Part shown: positions 24,164 to 32,517 of the stretch, piece by piece
Layout of the letters: each line of letters opens with the position of its first letter
Numbering within the stretch: the first letter of the stretch is position 1
Assembly (NCBI GenBank): GCA_964442605.1
Contig: CAYTZR010000004.1
Coordinates: 5,349 to 69,348 of the forward strand
DNA length: 64,000 nt
Source: Monoglobus sp964442605
Lineage (GTDB): Bacteria; Bacillota; Clostridia; Monoglobales; Monoglobaceae
Direction: 5' to 3'
Position numbers and translations under genes: made by a program
Notes under the pieces: generated by a model
What the model was told of the DNA's origin: nothing
The model's input: the letters and a program-made list of their open reading frames with translations, nothing else
Databases searched by the model: none

Positions 24164-25396
24164 ATGAGCATTAACTACAACACACAGACTACCGCAACAA
24201 ACAACGCGGGGAACAGTATTACCCCCGAAATGAAGGCATATTATGACAGGCAGATGATACGCTTCGCGAGTCCAAAGCTTGTACACGCGCAGTTTGGTCA
24301 GAGTAAGCCTATACCAAAGGGCGCCGGCAAAACAATTGAGTTCCGCCGTTTCAGTCCCTTGCCAAAGGCAATGAAGCCTCTTACCGAGGGTGTAACGCCA
24401 AAGGGAAACCGTCTTAACGTTACGACTGTCGAATCTACGGTTGACCAGTACGGTGACTATGTAACCCTGTCGGACATGCTTACACTTTCCGCGATAGACA
24501 ATGTTATTGTTGAAACGCAAAATGTGCTGGGAGATCAGGCGGGAAGAACTCTTGACACCGTGATCCGCGAAAAAATCAACGCGGGAACAAATGTTCAGTA
24601 CGCCGATGGCAAAACGGACAGAAATCTTCTTGTGGGCGGTGCGACATCAGGCAACGACTATCTGAGTGTTGCGGCTGTAAAGCGCGCAGTTGCAACACTG
24701 AAGCGTAACAACGCACAGCCAATCAAAGACGGCTGCTATGTCGCGATAATCCATCCGGACGTTGCAAACGACCTGACAAACGATCCCGACTGGAAGGAAA
24801 TCAAGCAGAATGTTGACCCCAAGGATTGGTACAACGGCACAATCGGAAAGGTTCACGGGGTTGTTTTTGTGGAGTCCACAGAGGCAAAAATTTTCAGAGC
24901 GGATCCTCTGCGTACAATCGAAAACATTGAAACGGGAGATCCTGAGAGCCTAACCGTTGCCGTTGTTGACGGCAAGGTTATTACGGTCTCGGAGGAAATC
25001 GCGTCCGCGGATGCTGCGGCTCTCGCCTCAAGAGCGATACAAATAAACGGCTATGACTATTCTGTCGCCTCAGTCACAGCGGGCGACGCCGGCAGCGCGA
25101 AGCTCACGCTTACCGAAGCACCGGCGGCGGCCGTGACTCCCGGTTCTACCATATATCCGGCAGGCGCGGGAAAGGACGGCAGAGATATATATTCCACTCT
25201 GTTTATCGGTCAGAACGCCTACGGCGTTACAAATATCACAGGCGGCGGTCTTGAAACCATAATCAAGCAGAAGGGCAGCGCCGGTACGGGTGATCCGCTG
25301 GATCAGAGAAGCAGTGTCGGCTGGAAGGCAACACAGACGGCTGAAATTCTGTCACCGGAATTTATGGTCAGAGTGGAAACCACTTGCAGCTATTAA
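24164..25396 (+). CDS. N4-gp56-family major capsid protein
   Basis: A 410-residue protein that should form the shell of a phage-like particle. The N-terminal third carries the family's characteristic text: EMKAYYDRQMIRFASPKLVHA, PIPKGAGKTIEFRRFSPLP, LTEGVTPKGNRLNVT, QYGDYVTLSDMLTLSAID and DQAGRTLDTVIREKIN. These are established marks of the N4-gp56 capsid group, an HK97-like fold. An insertion around residues 265-330 may be a surface domain. The reading frame is intact, with GGAGG before the ATG. No terminase or portal gene lies beside it. Confidence 0.85.
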   Translation: MSINYNTQTTATNNAGNSITPEMKAYYDRQMIRFASPKLVHAQFGQSKPIPKGAGKTIEFRRFSPLPKAMKPLTEGVTPKGNRLNVTTVESTVDQYGDYVTLSDMLTLSAIDNVIVETQNVLGDQAGRTLDTVIREKINAGTNVQYADGKTDRNLLVGGATSGNDYLSVAAVKRAVATLKRNNAQPIKDGCYVAIIHPDVANDLTNDPDWKEIKQNVDPKDWYNGTIGKVHGVVFVESTEAKIFRADPLRTIENIETGDPESLTVAVVDGKVITVSEEIASADAAALASRAIQINGYDYSVASVTAGDAGSAKLTLTEAPAAAVTPGSTIYPAGAGKDGRDIYSTLFIGQNAYGVTNITGGGLETIIKQKGSAGTGDPLDQRSSVGWKATQTAEILSPEFMVRVETTCSY

Positions 25397-25407
25397 GGAG
25401 GCGGACT

Positions 25408-25653
25408 ATGACAAAAGCACAGAAAAACAGGGCGGAGCTTGAACAGTTTTACAATGAGCTTGTGCCGATAATGTTGGTAAAGGACAACTGGAAAAACAAG
25501 GACGATCTGACCGTGACGGTAAACGGCACAAACTATCAGATAAAGCGGGGAACCACCGTTATGGTTCCGAGAAAAGTCGCTCTTGCTGTTGAGCGCAGCC
25601 ACAATCAGGAGCTTGCCGCCGAAAAATATATAGAGAGCCTGAAAGAGGCATAG
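25408..25653 (+). CDS. Small phage-island protein of unknown function
   Basis: An 81-residue protein starting MTKAQKNRAELEQFYNEL, with a short beta-rich centre (TVTVNGTNYQIKRGTTVMVP) and a helical end. It begins 12 bases after the capsid gene with GGAGG upstream. Small proteins in this position are usual in phage head gene sets, for example decoration or head completion proteins, but I do not recognise a specific family. Confidence 0.6.
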   Translation: MTKAQKNRAELEQFYNELVPIMLVKDNWKNKDDLTVTVNGTNYQIKRGTTVMVPRKVALAVERSHNQELAAEKYIESLKEA

Positions 25654-25669
25654 AAGGCGGTGGGTTATT

Positions 25670-26440
25670 ATGCAATTAATCACGGCAATTGACACCGCCG
25701 ATGCGCTGAGTCCGAACCATTTTACTTTGGACGAAAAGCTGATGTGGTGCAATGAAGTATCGCTGGCGCTGCGCCGTAATGTAAAAAAATATTATGACGA
25801 GATAGTGACCAAGGTTAACTGTGCCGGAGAACTTGAGCTGCCCGATGATATTGCTGTAGACGATGTGGAAGCAGCATACATTGGCGGCAGATACTTAACC
25901 AAAACAGACCTCAGAAGTATGCCTTATCTGAGCGGAGATATATCGCAAAGGCAATTCGGATTTAATTATCCCAAGCTCATGCGAGTTATATATCTGACAA
26001 CGCCAAAGGAGGTTAGGGACATTTATGTAGACGGAAATTTTGACATAAGCGAGAGCAAAATTATCGGCTCCGAGCTGCCGTTTTCGGAGGGAGACGCAAT
26101 AGTATGCGATATGCCCGACAATGAAGATTTTGAGCCTGCCGCCACATACGTTTATCAAAATGACGGTAAAGCGTTATGGCTGACGGATGATATATTCACC
26201 CCCGAGACAAAAGCGCATCTGACGATAAAGCGTATAATTGATGACGAAACCGAGGCGGAAGCTCCGTATGACAGAATGTATATAGAATATCTGCTGGCAA
26301 AAATGGCGCTTTATCAGCACGACTACGATACTTACTCCGCGCACATGATTGAGTACAACAATATTTATGATGAATACAAAAGAGATTATAAGACCGGATG
26401 TCCTCTGAATGACTTAGCGAGGTTTAAGAATATCTGGTAG
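25670..26440 (+). CDS. Putative head completion / neck protein of the phage island
   Basis: A 256-residue protein with a helical N-terminal part (residues 1-50), a beta-rich centre with YVDGNFDISESKI and EGDAIVCDMPDNEDFEPAATY, and a helical C-terminus (MYIEYLLAKMALYQHDYDTYSA). Helical ends around a beta centre and a place two genes after the capsid gene suggest an adaptor or connector protein. No motif proves this. It ends 20 bases before the next gene. Confidence 0.5.
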   Translation: MQLITAIDTADALSPNHFTLDEKLMWCNEVSLALRRNVKKYYDEIVTKVNCAGELELPDDIAVDDVEAAYIGGRYLTKTDLRSMPYLSGDISQRQFGFNYPKLMRVIYLTTPKEVRDIYVDGNFDISESKIIGSELPFSEGDAIVCDMPDNEDFEPAATYVYQNDGKALWLTDDIFTPETKAHLTIKRIIDDETEAEAPYDRMYIEYLLAKMALYQHDYDTYSAHMIEYNNIYDEYKRDYKTGCPLNDLARFKNIW

Positions 26441-26460
26441 AAGCTTAGGAGGTTTTATTA

Positions 26461-28146
26461 ATGTATATACCGCCAATAGATCAAGGCGACAGTAACCGAA
26501 AAGTCGATATACTCAGCTTTTTCGGGTACGACCAAAGAGACAAAACAGACGACAGGCAGCTTTCGGAAATGATAAATATGTCCTCCGACTCGGTTCCGTG
26601 TCTTACACCCAGAAAACCACGGAGGCATATTGCCTCTGTCAACGGTATAACCGCTGTAACAGTTCCCGAATATGAGCTTGGCGACCTCAATTCCTTTACC
26701 GGAGTTGCCTCGGGACGGTTTTACTATAAGGGCACCGCTGTGACAAACATGACCCTTTCAGACGGCGAAAAATCAATTGTTGATTTTAACGGCTGCATCT
26801 GCATATTTCCCGATAAGGTATACTACCGCTATCTCCCCGATCCCGATACGGGTATCGTTGAAAACACGTTAAAGCCTATGGGGAAAAATCTCTCTGTCAC
26901 GGGGGCGCGGTTTTATTCGCTCTATGATGATATAAGCGGCGAGTACACAGCGTATATACAGAAGACCGGAGCCGGTTTTGACGATTACTTTAAAACAGGT
27001 GACAGTATCGTTATATCAGGCTGCTCCTTGAGTCAAAACAACACCTTTATCGTTGACTCACGCGGGAAATACGCTGCTGACACGCAGATAGTAAGTGCAG
27101 TGGCGGACGCGGTAGACAGCGATAAGCTGTCGCTGCTAATGTATACAAAGAGCGGCGGCTATGGATTGTTTGAAAACACTACCGAAAGCGGCTCTGTAAA
27201 TATATCAATTTCCGTACCTGATATTTCGGCTGCTTGTGTCCACAACAACCGCCTTTTCGGGACATCGGCAAATGGTGAATACATATATGCCTCTAAGCTT
27301 GGTGATTGCTTCAACTTTAACTCCTTTCAGGGGCTGAGCGATGACAGCTGGTATAGTGAAATAGGGACTCCGGGCGAGTTCACAGAAATCGTCAGCTACC
27401 GAACATCGGTGGTGGCGTTCAAACGCAACTATATACACCATATATACGGTGATTCACCGACTAATTTTTCAATCCCGAAGCAAACACTCGGCGGCGCTCT
27501 TGACGGAAAGAGTATTGCCGAGGTGGGCGGCGTACTGTACTATATGGGCGCGGACGGTTTTTATGAATACAGCGGAGGCGAGCCGGAGAGGATAAGCGCG
27601 CCTATAAAAACACTGTTTAAGACCTGCAAAAGCGGAACAGACGGACGCAGCTATTACGCTTGCGCTACCGACAAAAACGGGAATACCGCCCTTTTGGTAT
27701 ACAGTCCGGAATATTGTATGTGGCACAGGGAGGATGATACGGTTTTTGTGGATTTTGTCCGCCACAACGAGCGCTTATACGGCGTTACTCAAAGTGATAT
27801 GTACAAATTCGGGGACGACGACGGAGACGAGATTATTAGCTGGTGCGTGGTATCCAAAAGGTTCACTCTTGATGATTTTGACTTCAAGGGTGCGAATGCC
27901 ATCTATATACGTCTCGACATGGAGTCGGAAACGCGGATAAAGGTACATTGCGCTTTTGATGATGAGGATTTTAAGCTCTTTGGTGAAATTGAAGGCAAGG
28001 GCTTTATGGTACATAAAATACCAATCAGATTTAAAAAGTGCGACAGCTTCAGGGTCATGCTGGAAGGCGTCGGAAGGGCTACCGTTCACGACATTGAAAT
28101 AATCACTTATACAGGAGGTAAAACGAATGTCAAGCACATTAGATAA
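26461..28146 (+). CDS. Phage beta-propeller protein (P22 gp10-like stopper/tail factor)
   Basis: A 561-residue protein that opens MYIPPIDQGDSNRKVDILSFF and then shows repeated four-strand blocks, among them NNRLFGTSANGEYIYASKLG, YRTSVVAFKRNYIHHIYGDS, GGVLYYMGADGFYEYSGGEP and NERLYGVTQSDMYKFGDD. Blocks of this kind, with the phrase FKRNYIHHIYGDSP, are typical of propeller proteins that plug or stabilise the head of podovirus-like phages. Function is inferred from this likeness. GGAGG precedes the ATG, and the gene overlaps the next by 20 bases. Confidence 0.65.
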   Translation: MYIPPIDQGDSNRKVDILSFFGYDQRDKTDDRQLSEMINMSSDSVPCLTPRKPRRHIASVNGITAVTVPEYELGDLNSFTGVASGRFYYKGTAVTNMTLSDGEKSIVDFNGCICIFPDKVYYRYLPDPDTGIVENTLKPMGKNLSVTGARFYSLYDDISGEYTAYIQKTGAGFDDYFKTGDSIVISGCSLSQNNTFIVDSRGKYAADTQIVSAVADAVDSDKLSLLMYTKSGGYGLFENTTESGSVNISISVPDISAACVHNNRLFGTSANGEYIYASKLGDCFNFNSFQGLSDDSWYSEIGTPGEFTEIVSYRTSVVAFKRNYIHHIYGDSPTNFSIPKQTLGGALDGKSIAEVGGVLYYMGADGFYEYSGGEPERISAPIKTLFKTCKSGTDGRSYYACATDKNGNTALLVYSPEYCMWHREDDTVFVDFVRHNERLYGVTQSDMYKFGDDDGDEIISWCVVSKRFTLDDFDFKGANAIYIRLDMESETRIKVHCAFDDEDFKLFGEIEGKGFMVHKIPIRFKKCDSFRVMLEGVGRATVHDIEIITYTGGKTNVKHIR

Positions 28147-29341
28147 AAATAAACAGATAAAAAGCGAGGTGCCGACACGAAAGGACGGAACAGTCGGTAT
28201 ACGCTCAACCTTAAATAACATGGGCATCGCCAACAGTCAAATAGGGTACAATGAAGCGAATAAGACTGTTACCCTAAACGGCAGGGAGTTTATAAAGCCG
28301 TCATATATTGATGAGGAAGCAGGCGTTTCATACGCCTCTCCCTCCGATATACAGCGAAGTCTGGTAAGCTTTTACTCAGGCTCCGCAAACCCCATAGTAA
28401 AGGTCTCCGACGCATATACAAAATATGCCGGACAGTACGGGCTGTCCTCGGACGCGCTGGGCTACACAAACGGAACAGTTACAATAGGAGGTACGCCCGT
28501 CAACACGCTGTATGTTGATGACGATGGCAAGGCATGGGCATTCCAAAACGATGTGGAAAACTCGGTTGATGATTATATTAATACTTTGAACGTCTCAACG
28601 CCGAATGATATTTTGAGTGAATATAGCGACAAATATTTGACACCAATATATAATCTGAGCCAATCCATAACAAGCCGCGATGAATTCTCATATGATCCGG
28701 ACGGCGACCCGGTATATCAGGCATACCGCCAAAAGTATCTGACAGAGGGAAACCGCGCGGCAGAAGATACTCTGGCGGTATATTCGGGACTGACCGGCGG
28801 TTACGCAAATTCCGCCGCCGTCACAGCTGCCGCGCTTGCGGAGCAGTATTATATGAGTCAACTGACAAACGTTATTCCCGAACTCGCGCAGCAGGCATAT
28901 GAAAGGTATTCCGATAAATACAGCACGGATATTGACCTGCTCGAAAGCATGATTGAGTTATATAACTCGGCATACAGCAACGCGGCATCCGCCAACAGCC
29001 TGATGACGGAGGGAATTAATTCATCACTTGCAAGCAATACCGCGAGGGACAATGCGGCATACGAACGATACTGGAATTCTCTGTTTAACAACCAAGATTA
29101 CACATGGACAGATATGTTTAACAATCAGGATTACGACTGGACGGAAATGCTCAATAATCAGACTGCAACCTCAAACTATCTGGACATTGAAAATTCCCGC
29201 AACGAGAACCTTATGCAGCAAATTTATATGGGATATTATAATCAGATACTCAGCAATCAGATACAGGAACAGAACCTAAACAACAGGCTGACACAGGAGA
29301 AAATAAATCAGCTGATTTTGCAGAATATGATAGGTTATTAA
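28127..29341 (+). CDS. Long helical, N/Q-rich protein ending the phage island
   Basis: A 404-residue protein of unknown family. Residues about 20-80 and 95-155 look like two copies of one beta unit: each has a leading GI or GL helix, then IGY or LGY, a TVTLNG or TVTIGG strand, a D-E-G turn and a final A-x-x-x-D segment. The second half is helical, with three copies of NNQDYxWTxM-like text (residues about 315-345) and a Q/N-rich end. It could be a tail adhesin, an internal head protein or an ejection protein. Its start, with GGAGG upstream, lies inside the previous gene. Confidence 0.55.
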   Translation: MSSTLDKNKQIKSEVPTRKDGTVGIRSTLNNMGIANSQIGYNEANKTVTLNGREFIKPSYIDEEAGVSYASPSDIQRSLVSFYSGSANPIVKVSDAYTKYAGQYGLSSDALGYTNGTVTIGGTPVNTLYVDDDGKAWAFQNDVENSVDDYINTLNVSTPNDILSEYSDKYLTPIYNLSQSITSRDEFSYDPDGDPVYQAYRQKYLTEGNRAAEDTLAVYSGLTGGYANSAAVTAAALAEQYYMSQLTNVIPELAQQAYERYSDKYSTDIDLLESMIELYNSAYSNAASANSLMTEGINSSLASNTARDNAAYERYWNSLFNNQDYTWTDMFNNQDYDWTEMLNNQTATSNYLDIENSRNENLMQQIYMGYYNQILSNQIQEQNLNNRLTQEKINQLILQNMIGY

Positions 29342-29349
29342 AAAATTTA

Positions 29350-29379
29350 GGCTCCGCCGAAATGGACGGAGCCTTTTTT
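29350..29379. terminator. Terminator at the end of the phage island
   Basis: GGCTCCG (29350-29356) pairs with CGGAGCC (29367-29373), followed by six T. The genes on either side converge here. Confidence 0.85.
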
Positions 29380-29381
29380 GA

Positions 29382-29951
29382 TTAATTTATTATTTCCGCT
29401 TTTTCAATAACAATGGGCGTCTGCGGAGTTCCCGAGCTGTCTCTTTCGACATCGAGGAAACCATCGACAACATCCATGCCTTCGATTACTTCACCGAAAA
29501 CAGCATATAAACCGTCAAGGTACGGAAGCTCATCATAGCAGATGTAGAATTGGCTTGAAGCGGAATTATAGTCGTTCGATCTTGCCATCGCGACACTGCC
29601 CCTTTTGTGGGTAAGTGTATTCTTCGTAAATCCGTTTTCTGAAAATTCACCGTTAATTTTCGTGTCGCTGCCGCCGGTGCCGTTGCCGTTGGGGTCGCCG
29701 CCCTGAGCCACAAAATCATCGATTACTCTGTGAAAGGTAAGCCCGTCATAGAAGCCGGATTTTACCAAATTTAAGAAGTTTTCAACGGTTTCGGGCGCAT
29801 ACTCCGGTTCACACTGAATTGTAAAGGTTTGCCCATCGCTCATTGTAAACCGAACCTTGCTCTGAGAGACCTTAGAACCGCAGCCTGATATGCCGACAAG
29901 CATAGCGGGCATTAACAATCCGATACATAACAGCTTTGATAATTTCCTCAT
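29382..29951 (-). CDS. Lipoprotein cyclophilin-type peptidyl-prolyl isomerase
   Basis: A 189-residue extracytoplasmic foldase. The N-terminus is a lipoprotein signal with the lipobox ISGC (MRKLSKLLCIGL..., cysteine near 24). The cyclophilin core shows FYDGLTFHRVIDDFVAQGGD and GSVAMARSNDYNSASSQFYI with the catalytic arginine and the Q-F pair. It probably helps fold exported proteins at the outer face of the membrane. AGGAGG precedes the ATG. Confidence 0.92.
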   Translation of the reverse strand: MRKLSKLLCIGLLMPAMLVGISGCGSKVSQSKVRFTMSDGQTFTIQCEPEYAPETVENFLNLVKSGFYDGLTFHRVIDDFVAQGGDPNGNGTGGSDTKINGEFSENGFTKNTLTHKRGSVAMARSNDYNSASSQFYICYDELPYLDGLYAVFGEVIEGMDVVDGFLDVERDSSGTPQTPIVIEKAEIIN

Positions 29952-29980
29952 TTATAAATCCTCCTGAATTTTCTGTTTTA

Positions 29981-30020
29981 TATATTTTACAACCGCTTCG
30001 TATATTTTACAACATTATCG
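29981..30020. repeat. 20-bp tandem duplication doubling the -10 box
   Basis: TATATTTTACAAC begins both 29981 and 30001; the 20-base units agree at 16 positions. On the minus strand each holds TAAAAT, only one of which is 17 bases from the -35 box. Confidence 0.7.
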
Positions 30021-30032
30021 GCATATTGTCAA
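30004..30032 (-). promoter_or_regulatory. Promoter of the cyclophilin gene
   Basis: On the minus strand TTGACA (30032-30027), 17-base spacer, TAAAAT (30009-30004). Confidence 0.8.
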
Positions 30033-30101
30033 ATAATTTTAATAATTTAAAAATATGGGTAATTTTTGTAAAATTAATTATTACAATTGTGTTTCAAAGT
30101 A

Positions 30102-30130
30102 TTGACGAAATTGTTTTTTTGTTGTATCAT
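30102..30130 (+). promoter_or_regulatory. Promoter of the sirtuin gene
   Basis: TTGACG at 30102-30107, 17-base spacer, TATCAT at 30125-30130. It leaves a leader of about 115 bases with no recognised riboswitch. The divergent gap 29952-30253 otherwise holds only AT-rich sequence. Confidence 0.72.
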
Positions 30131-30253
30131 TACAGTGTCATGATTATATGGCAATAACTCAGAACCTTAAATATTAAAATTTTATTCTATGGAATGAGGC
30201 AATGCCGTCTTGGAGTGTTGTCTCTTTTCCTTTTAAGTACGGGAGAGATTTTT

Positions 30254-30994
30254 ATGAAAGAAAGCGCTACACTTTTGGCAGAAGCGATAAATAAATCCGA
30301 AAACATGGTGTTTTTCGGCGGAGCGGGAGTGTCAACCGAGAGCGGTATTCCCGACTTTCGCAGCAGCGACGGTCTGTATAATCAAAAATACAAATATCCG
30401 CCTGAGCAGATCGTGAGTCATACCTTTTTTGTGTACAGTCCCGATATTTTTTATGAATTCTATAAAGAAAAGATGATTTACGAAAGCGCAAAGCCCAACA
30501 AGGCACATATTGCCCTGGCGCAGCTTGAAAAAGCGGGTAAGCTTAAGGCTGTTATCACTCAAAATATAGATGGACTGCACCAAGCAGCCGGCAGCAAAAA
30601 CGTGTTCGAGCTTCACGGCAGTATTCACAGAAACCACTGCACAAAATGCGGTCAGTTTTATGGGCTTGAGGCAATAACAAATTCCGATGGTATACCGTAT
30701 TGTGAAAAATGCGGCGGTATAATAAAGCCCGATGTTGTGCTTTATGAAGAAGGTCTTGACCAAAGGGTTTTAAACGGCGCGGTTAAGGCGATACGGCACG
30801 CGGACACTATGATAATCGGCGGAACATCGCTGAATGTATACCCCGCCGCCGGATTGATAAATGAGTTTAGCGGCCATACACTGATACTTATTAACAAAAG
30901 CGCGACATCCGCCGACCGCAGCGCCGATATTGTTATAAGAGAACCCATCGCAGAGGTTTTCGGAGAGGCCATCGAGTTAATAAATGTATTTTGA
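30254..30994 (+). CDS. NAD-dependent protein deacylase (sirtuin)
   Basis: A 246-residue Sir2-family enzyme that removes acyl groups from lysines using NAD. FFGGAGVSTESGIPDFRSSDG near residue 20 (shown in part), TQNIDGLHQAAG near residue 98, the catalytic histidine in ELHGSIHRNHC, and two cysteine pairs for zinc (CTKC and CEKC) are all present. ATG at 30254 has GGGAGAG upstream. It is a single-gene unit closed by a bidirectional terminator. Confidence 0.94.
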   Translation: MKESATLLAEAINKSENMVFFGGAGVSTESGIPDFRSSDGLYNQKYKYPPEQIVSHTFFVYSPDIFYEFYKEKMIYESAKPNKAHIALAQLEKAGKLKAVITQNIDGLHQAAGSKNVFELHGSIHRNHCTKCGQFYGLEAITNSDGIPYCEKCGGIIKPDVVLYEEGLDQRVLNGAVKAIRHADTMIIGGTSLNVYPAAGLINEFSGHTLILINKSATSADRSADIVIREPIAEVFGEAIELINVF

Positions 30995-31060
30995 TAAAGG
31001 CTTTGTCAACATTGCCGCTTATGAAGCGGCACAATGAACGCTATGCAAAAGCCTTTATCA
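30992..31060. terminator. Long bidirectional terminator between the sirtuin gene and ftsQ
   Basis: TGATAAAGGCTTT (30992-31004) pairs with AAAGCCTTTATCA (31048-31060); an inner hairpin CCGCTT-ATG-AAGCGG (31015-31029) lies in the loop. The sirtuin stop codon lies in the stem base. Confidence 0.75.
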
Positions 31061-31063
31061 AAA

Positions 31064-32473
31064 TCAGCGAGCGAAAATGACCGGATTTGTGCGAGCTTTA
31101 GCGGTGATTGCCTGTTCATTTTCCTCCTCGTCTTCATCTTCGCTCTCGTTATCCTGCGGCCTGCTCGTTGATGTCGGCTTACTTGTTGATGACGGCTTAG
31201 TCGTTGATGAAGGCTTGCTCGTTGATTTTATTTCCTTGTCATCATTGTCATTATTATCATCGTTTTCATCATTATCGTCATTATCGTCATTTTCATTGTC
31301 CTCACGGCTGTCCGCATCATCGGGAAAATCGGTTGAGCTCGGTTCGGGCGTGAACTCTATCGTTTCGGGAGTTTTGTAGTCAGCTGAACGCACGTACAGC
31401 TTTGAATCGCGGAAGTCCATAATCGCGCTCTCATATTTCGACAAATTGTTATCGATAACCGACGCGACAAGCTTGGCTTTGTATTCAAAATCGTCAAGGC
31501 TTCCAAACCATACCTCAAGTCTATCCTCAATAAAAAATTTTACATCATTCATGTTTTCGGCATCAAACTTGGTTGTGCGCTCAAGCAGCCCCGTCTTATC
31601 CAAATATCCCAATGCCTCCAGAACCGACGCAAGCTTTTCCTTGTCACTGCTTTCCAGCTTGCTGCCAAGATGATTTTTGGTTATATCCACGCCGTAAACT
31701 ATCGGTGCGCTGTGTATAATCGTGCCTTTTGTCGTGCGATTAAGATCATCGCCTGAGTATACATCCGCTTCCGCGTTTTCCGCTCCCTCAGTCGGTTCCG
31801 GCGTGCTTGGCGTGTCATCCACAAAATATCTGTTTCCGTCCTCATCAAATTCATAATGACCGCCGTTTACTCTGTAAATCGGGTCGCCGTCATCATCATA
31901 TCCCCAAATTGTACCGTCTGCGGTGGATAGATCCTCTTCCTCTTCGGCTTCACCGGACTCGGTGTCCTCATCGGCGGGATTCTGTTCCTCCTCGCTTATT
32001 TTGCTTTCCACTATCTGCCCTACATCGTCACTGTCTGACACAATTTCAAGAACAACTCCGCTTGCGTCGGATACCGAGAGTGTGTCGCCTACAGAAAAAT
32101 ACGCGTAAGGCTTACACTCGGTAACGTTGATTTTTACCGTATTCGGCAGAACACGCTCTATATGGCAATTCTCTATATAATCAACCGATTTTACGTTTCT
32201 TTTCTTATCCGAGATACGGGTCAGAAAAATATTTTTCCCCGTTTGTATTCCCGATGCTTCGATTATGGTATCGGAATGCACCTTACTGTTTCCCTCGCAT
32301 ATTATACTTTCTATATTAAAAACAGGCGCAAACAGGCAAAAGCACAAAGAGACTACCAAAACAAGCGCCGCGATAAGCACGCTCACGGAAATTATTTTTT
32401 TCTTTTCCGGACTCATTCTCCTTCTTGTTATTTTTTCTCTCTTGCCGTAGCTTCTTCTGTTTGTACTCCGCAT
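31064..32473 (-). CDS. ftsQ: Cell division protein FtsQ/DivIB with low-complexity extensions
   Basis: A 469-residue bitopic divisome protein. A basic cytoplasmic start is followed by one membrane helix (residues about 26-50), a POTRA domain (FNIESIICEGNSKVHSDTI, ERVLPNTVKINVTECKPYAYF) and the beta domain. About 80 acidic residues are inserted near 150-230 (EEEQNPADEDTESGEAEEEE and similar), and the C-terminus has about 80 residues of DND repeats and KPSST repeats. Normal proteins are 250-300 residues. Last gene of the division cluster, with AGGAG before the ATG. Confidence 0.85.
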   Translation of the reverse strand: MRSTNRRSYGKREKITRRRMSPEKKKIISVSVLIAALVLVVSLCFCLFAPVFNIESIICEGNSKVHSDTIIEASGIQTGKNIFLTRISDKKRNVKSVDYIENCHIERVLPNTVKINVTECKPYAYFSVGDTLSVSDASGVVLEIVSDSDDVGQIVESKISEEEQNPADEDTESGEAEEEEDLSTADGTIWGYDDDGDPIYRVNGGHYEFDEDGNRYFVDDTPSTPEPTEGAENAEADVYSGDDLNRTTKGTIIHSAPIVYGVDITKNHLGSKLESSDKEKLASVLEALGYLDKTGLLERTTKFDAENMNDVKFFIEDRLEVWFGSLDDFEYKAKLVASVIDNNLSKYESAIMDFRDSKLYVRSADYKTPETIEFTPEPSSTDFPDDADSREDNENDDNDDNDENDDNNDNDDKEIKSTSKPSSTTKPSSTSKPTSTSRPQDNESEDEDEEENEQAITAKARTNPVIFAR

Positions 32474-32517
32474 AGTAATTCTCCTAATTTCTACTCCCTG
32501 ACCTCTGCTTTGCCGCG

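Noticed and set aside
23215..29381. Prophage attachment sites around the capsid island
   Set aside because: No tRNA, integrase or direct repeat of useful length was seen at either edge by eye; a computed search could still find one.
31077..31379. Plus-strand Ser/Leu-rich open frames opposite ftsQ and the FHA gene
   Set aside because: They are the antisense of acidic low-complexity repeats and have no ribosome site or family likeness.
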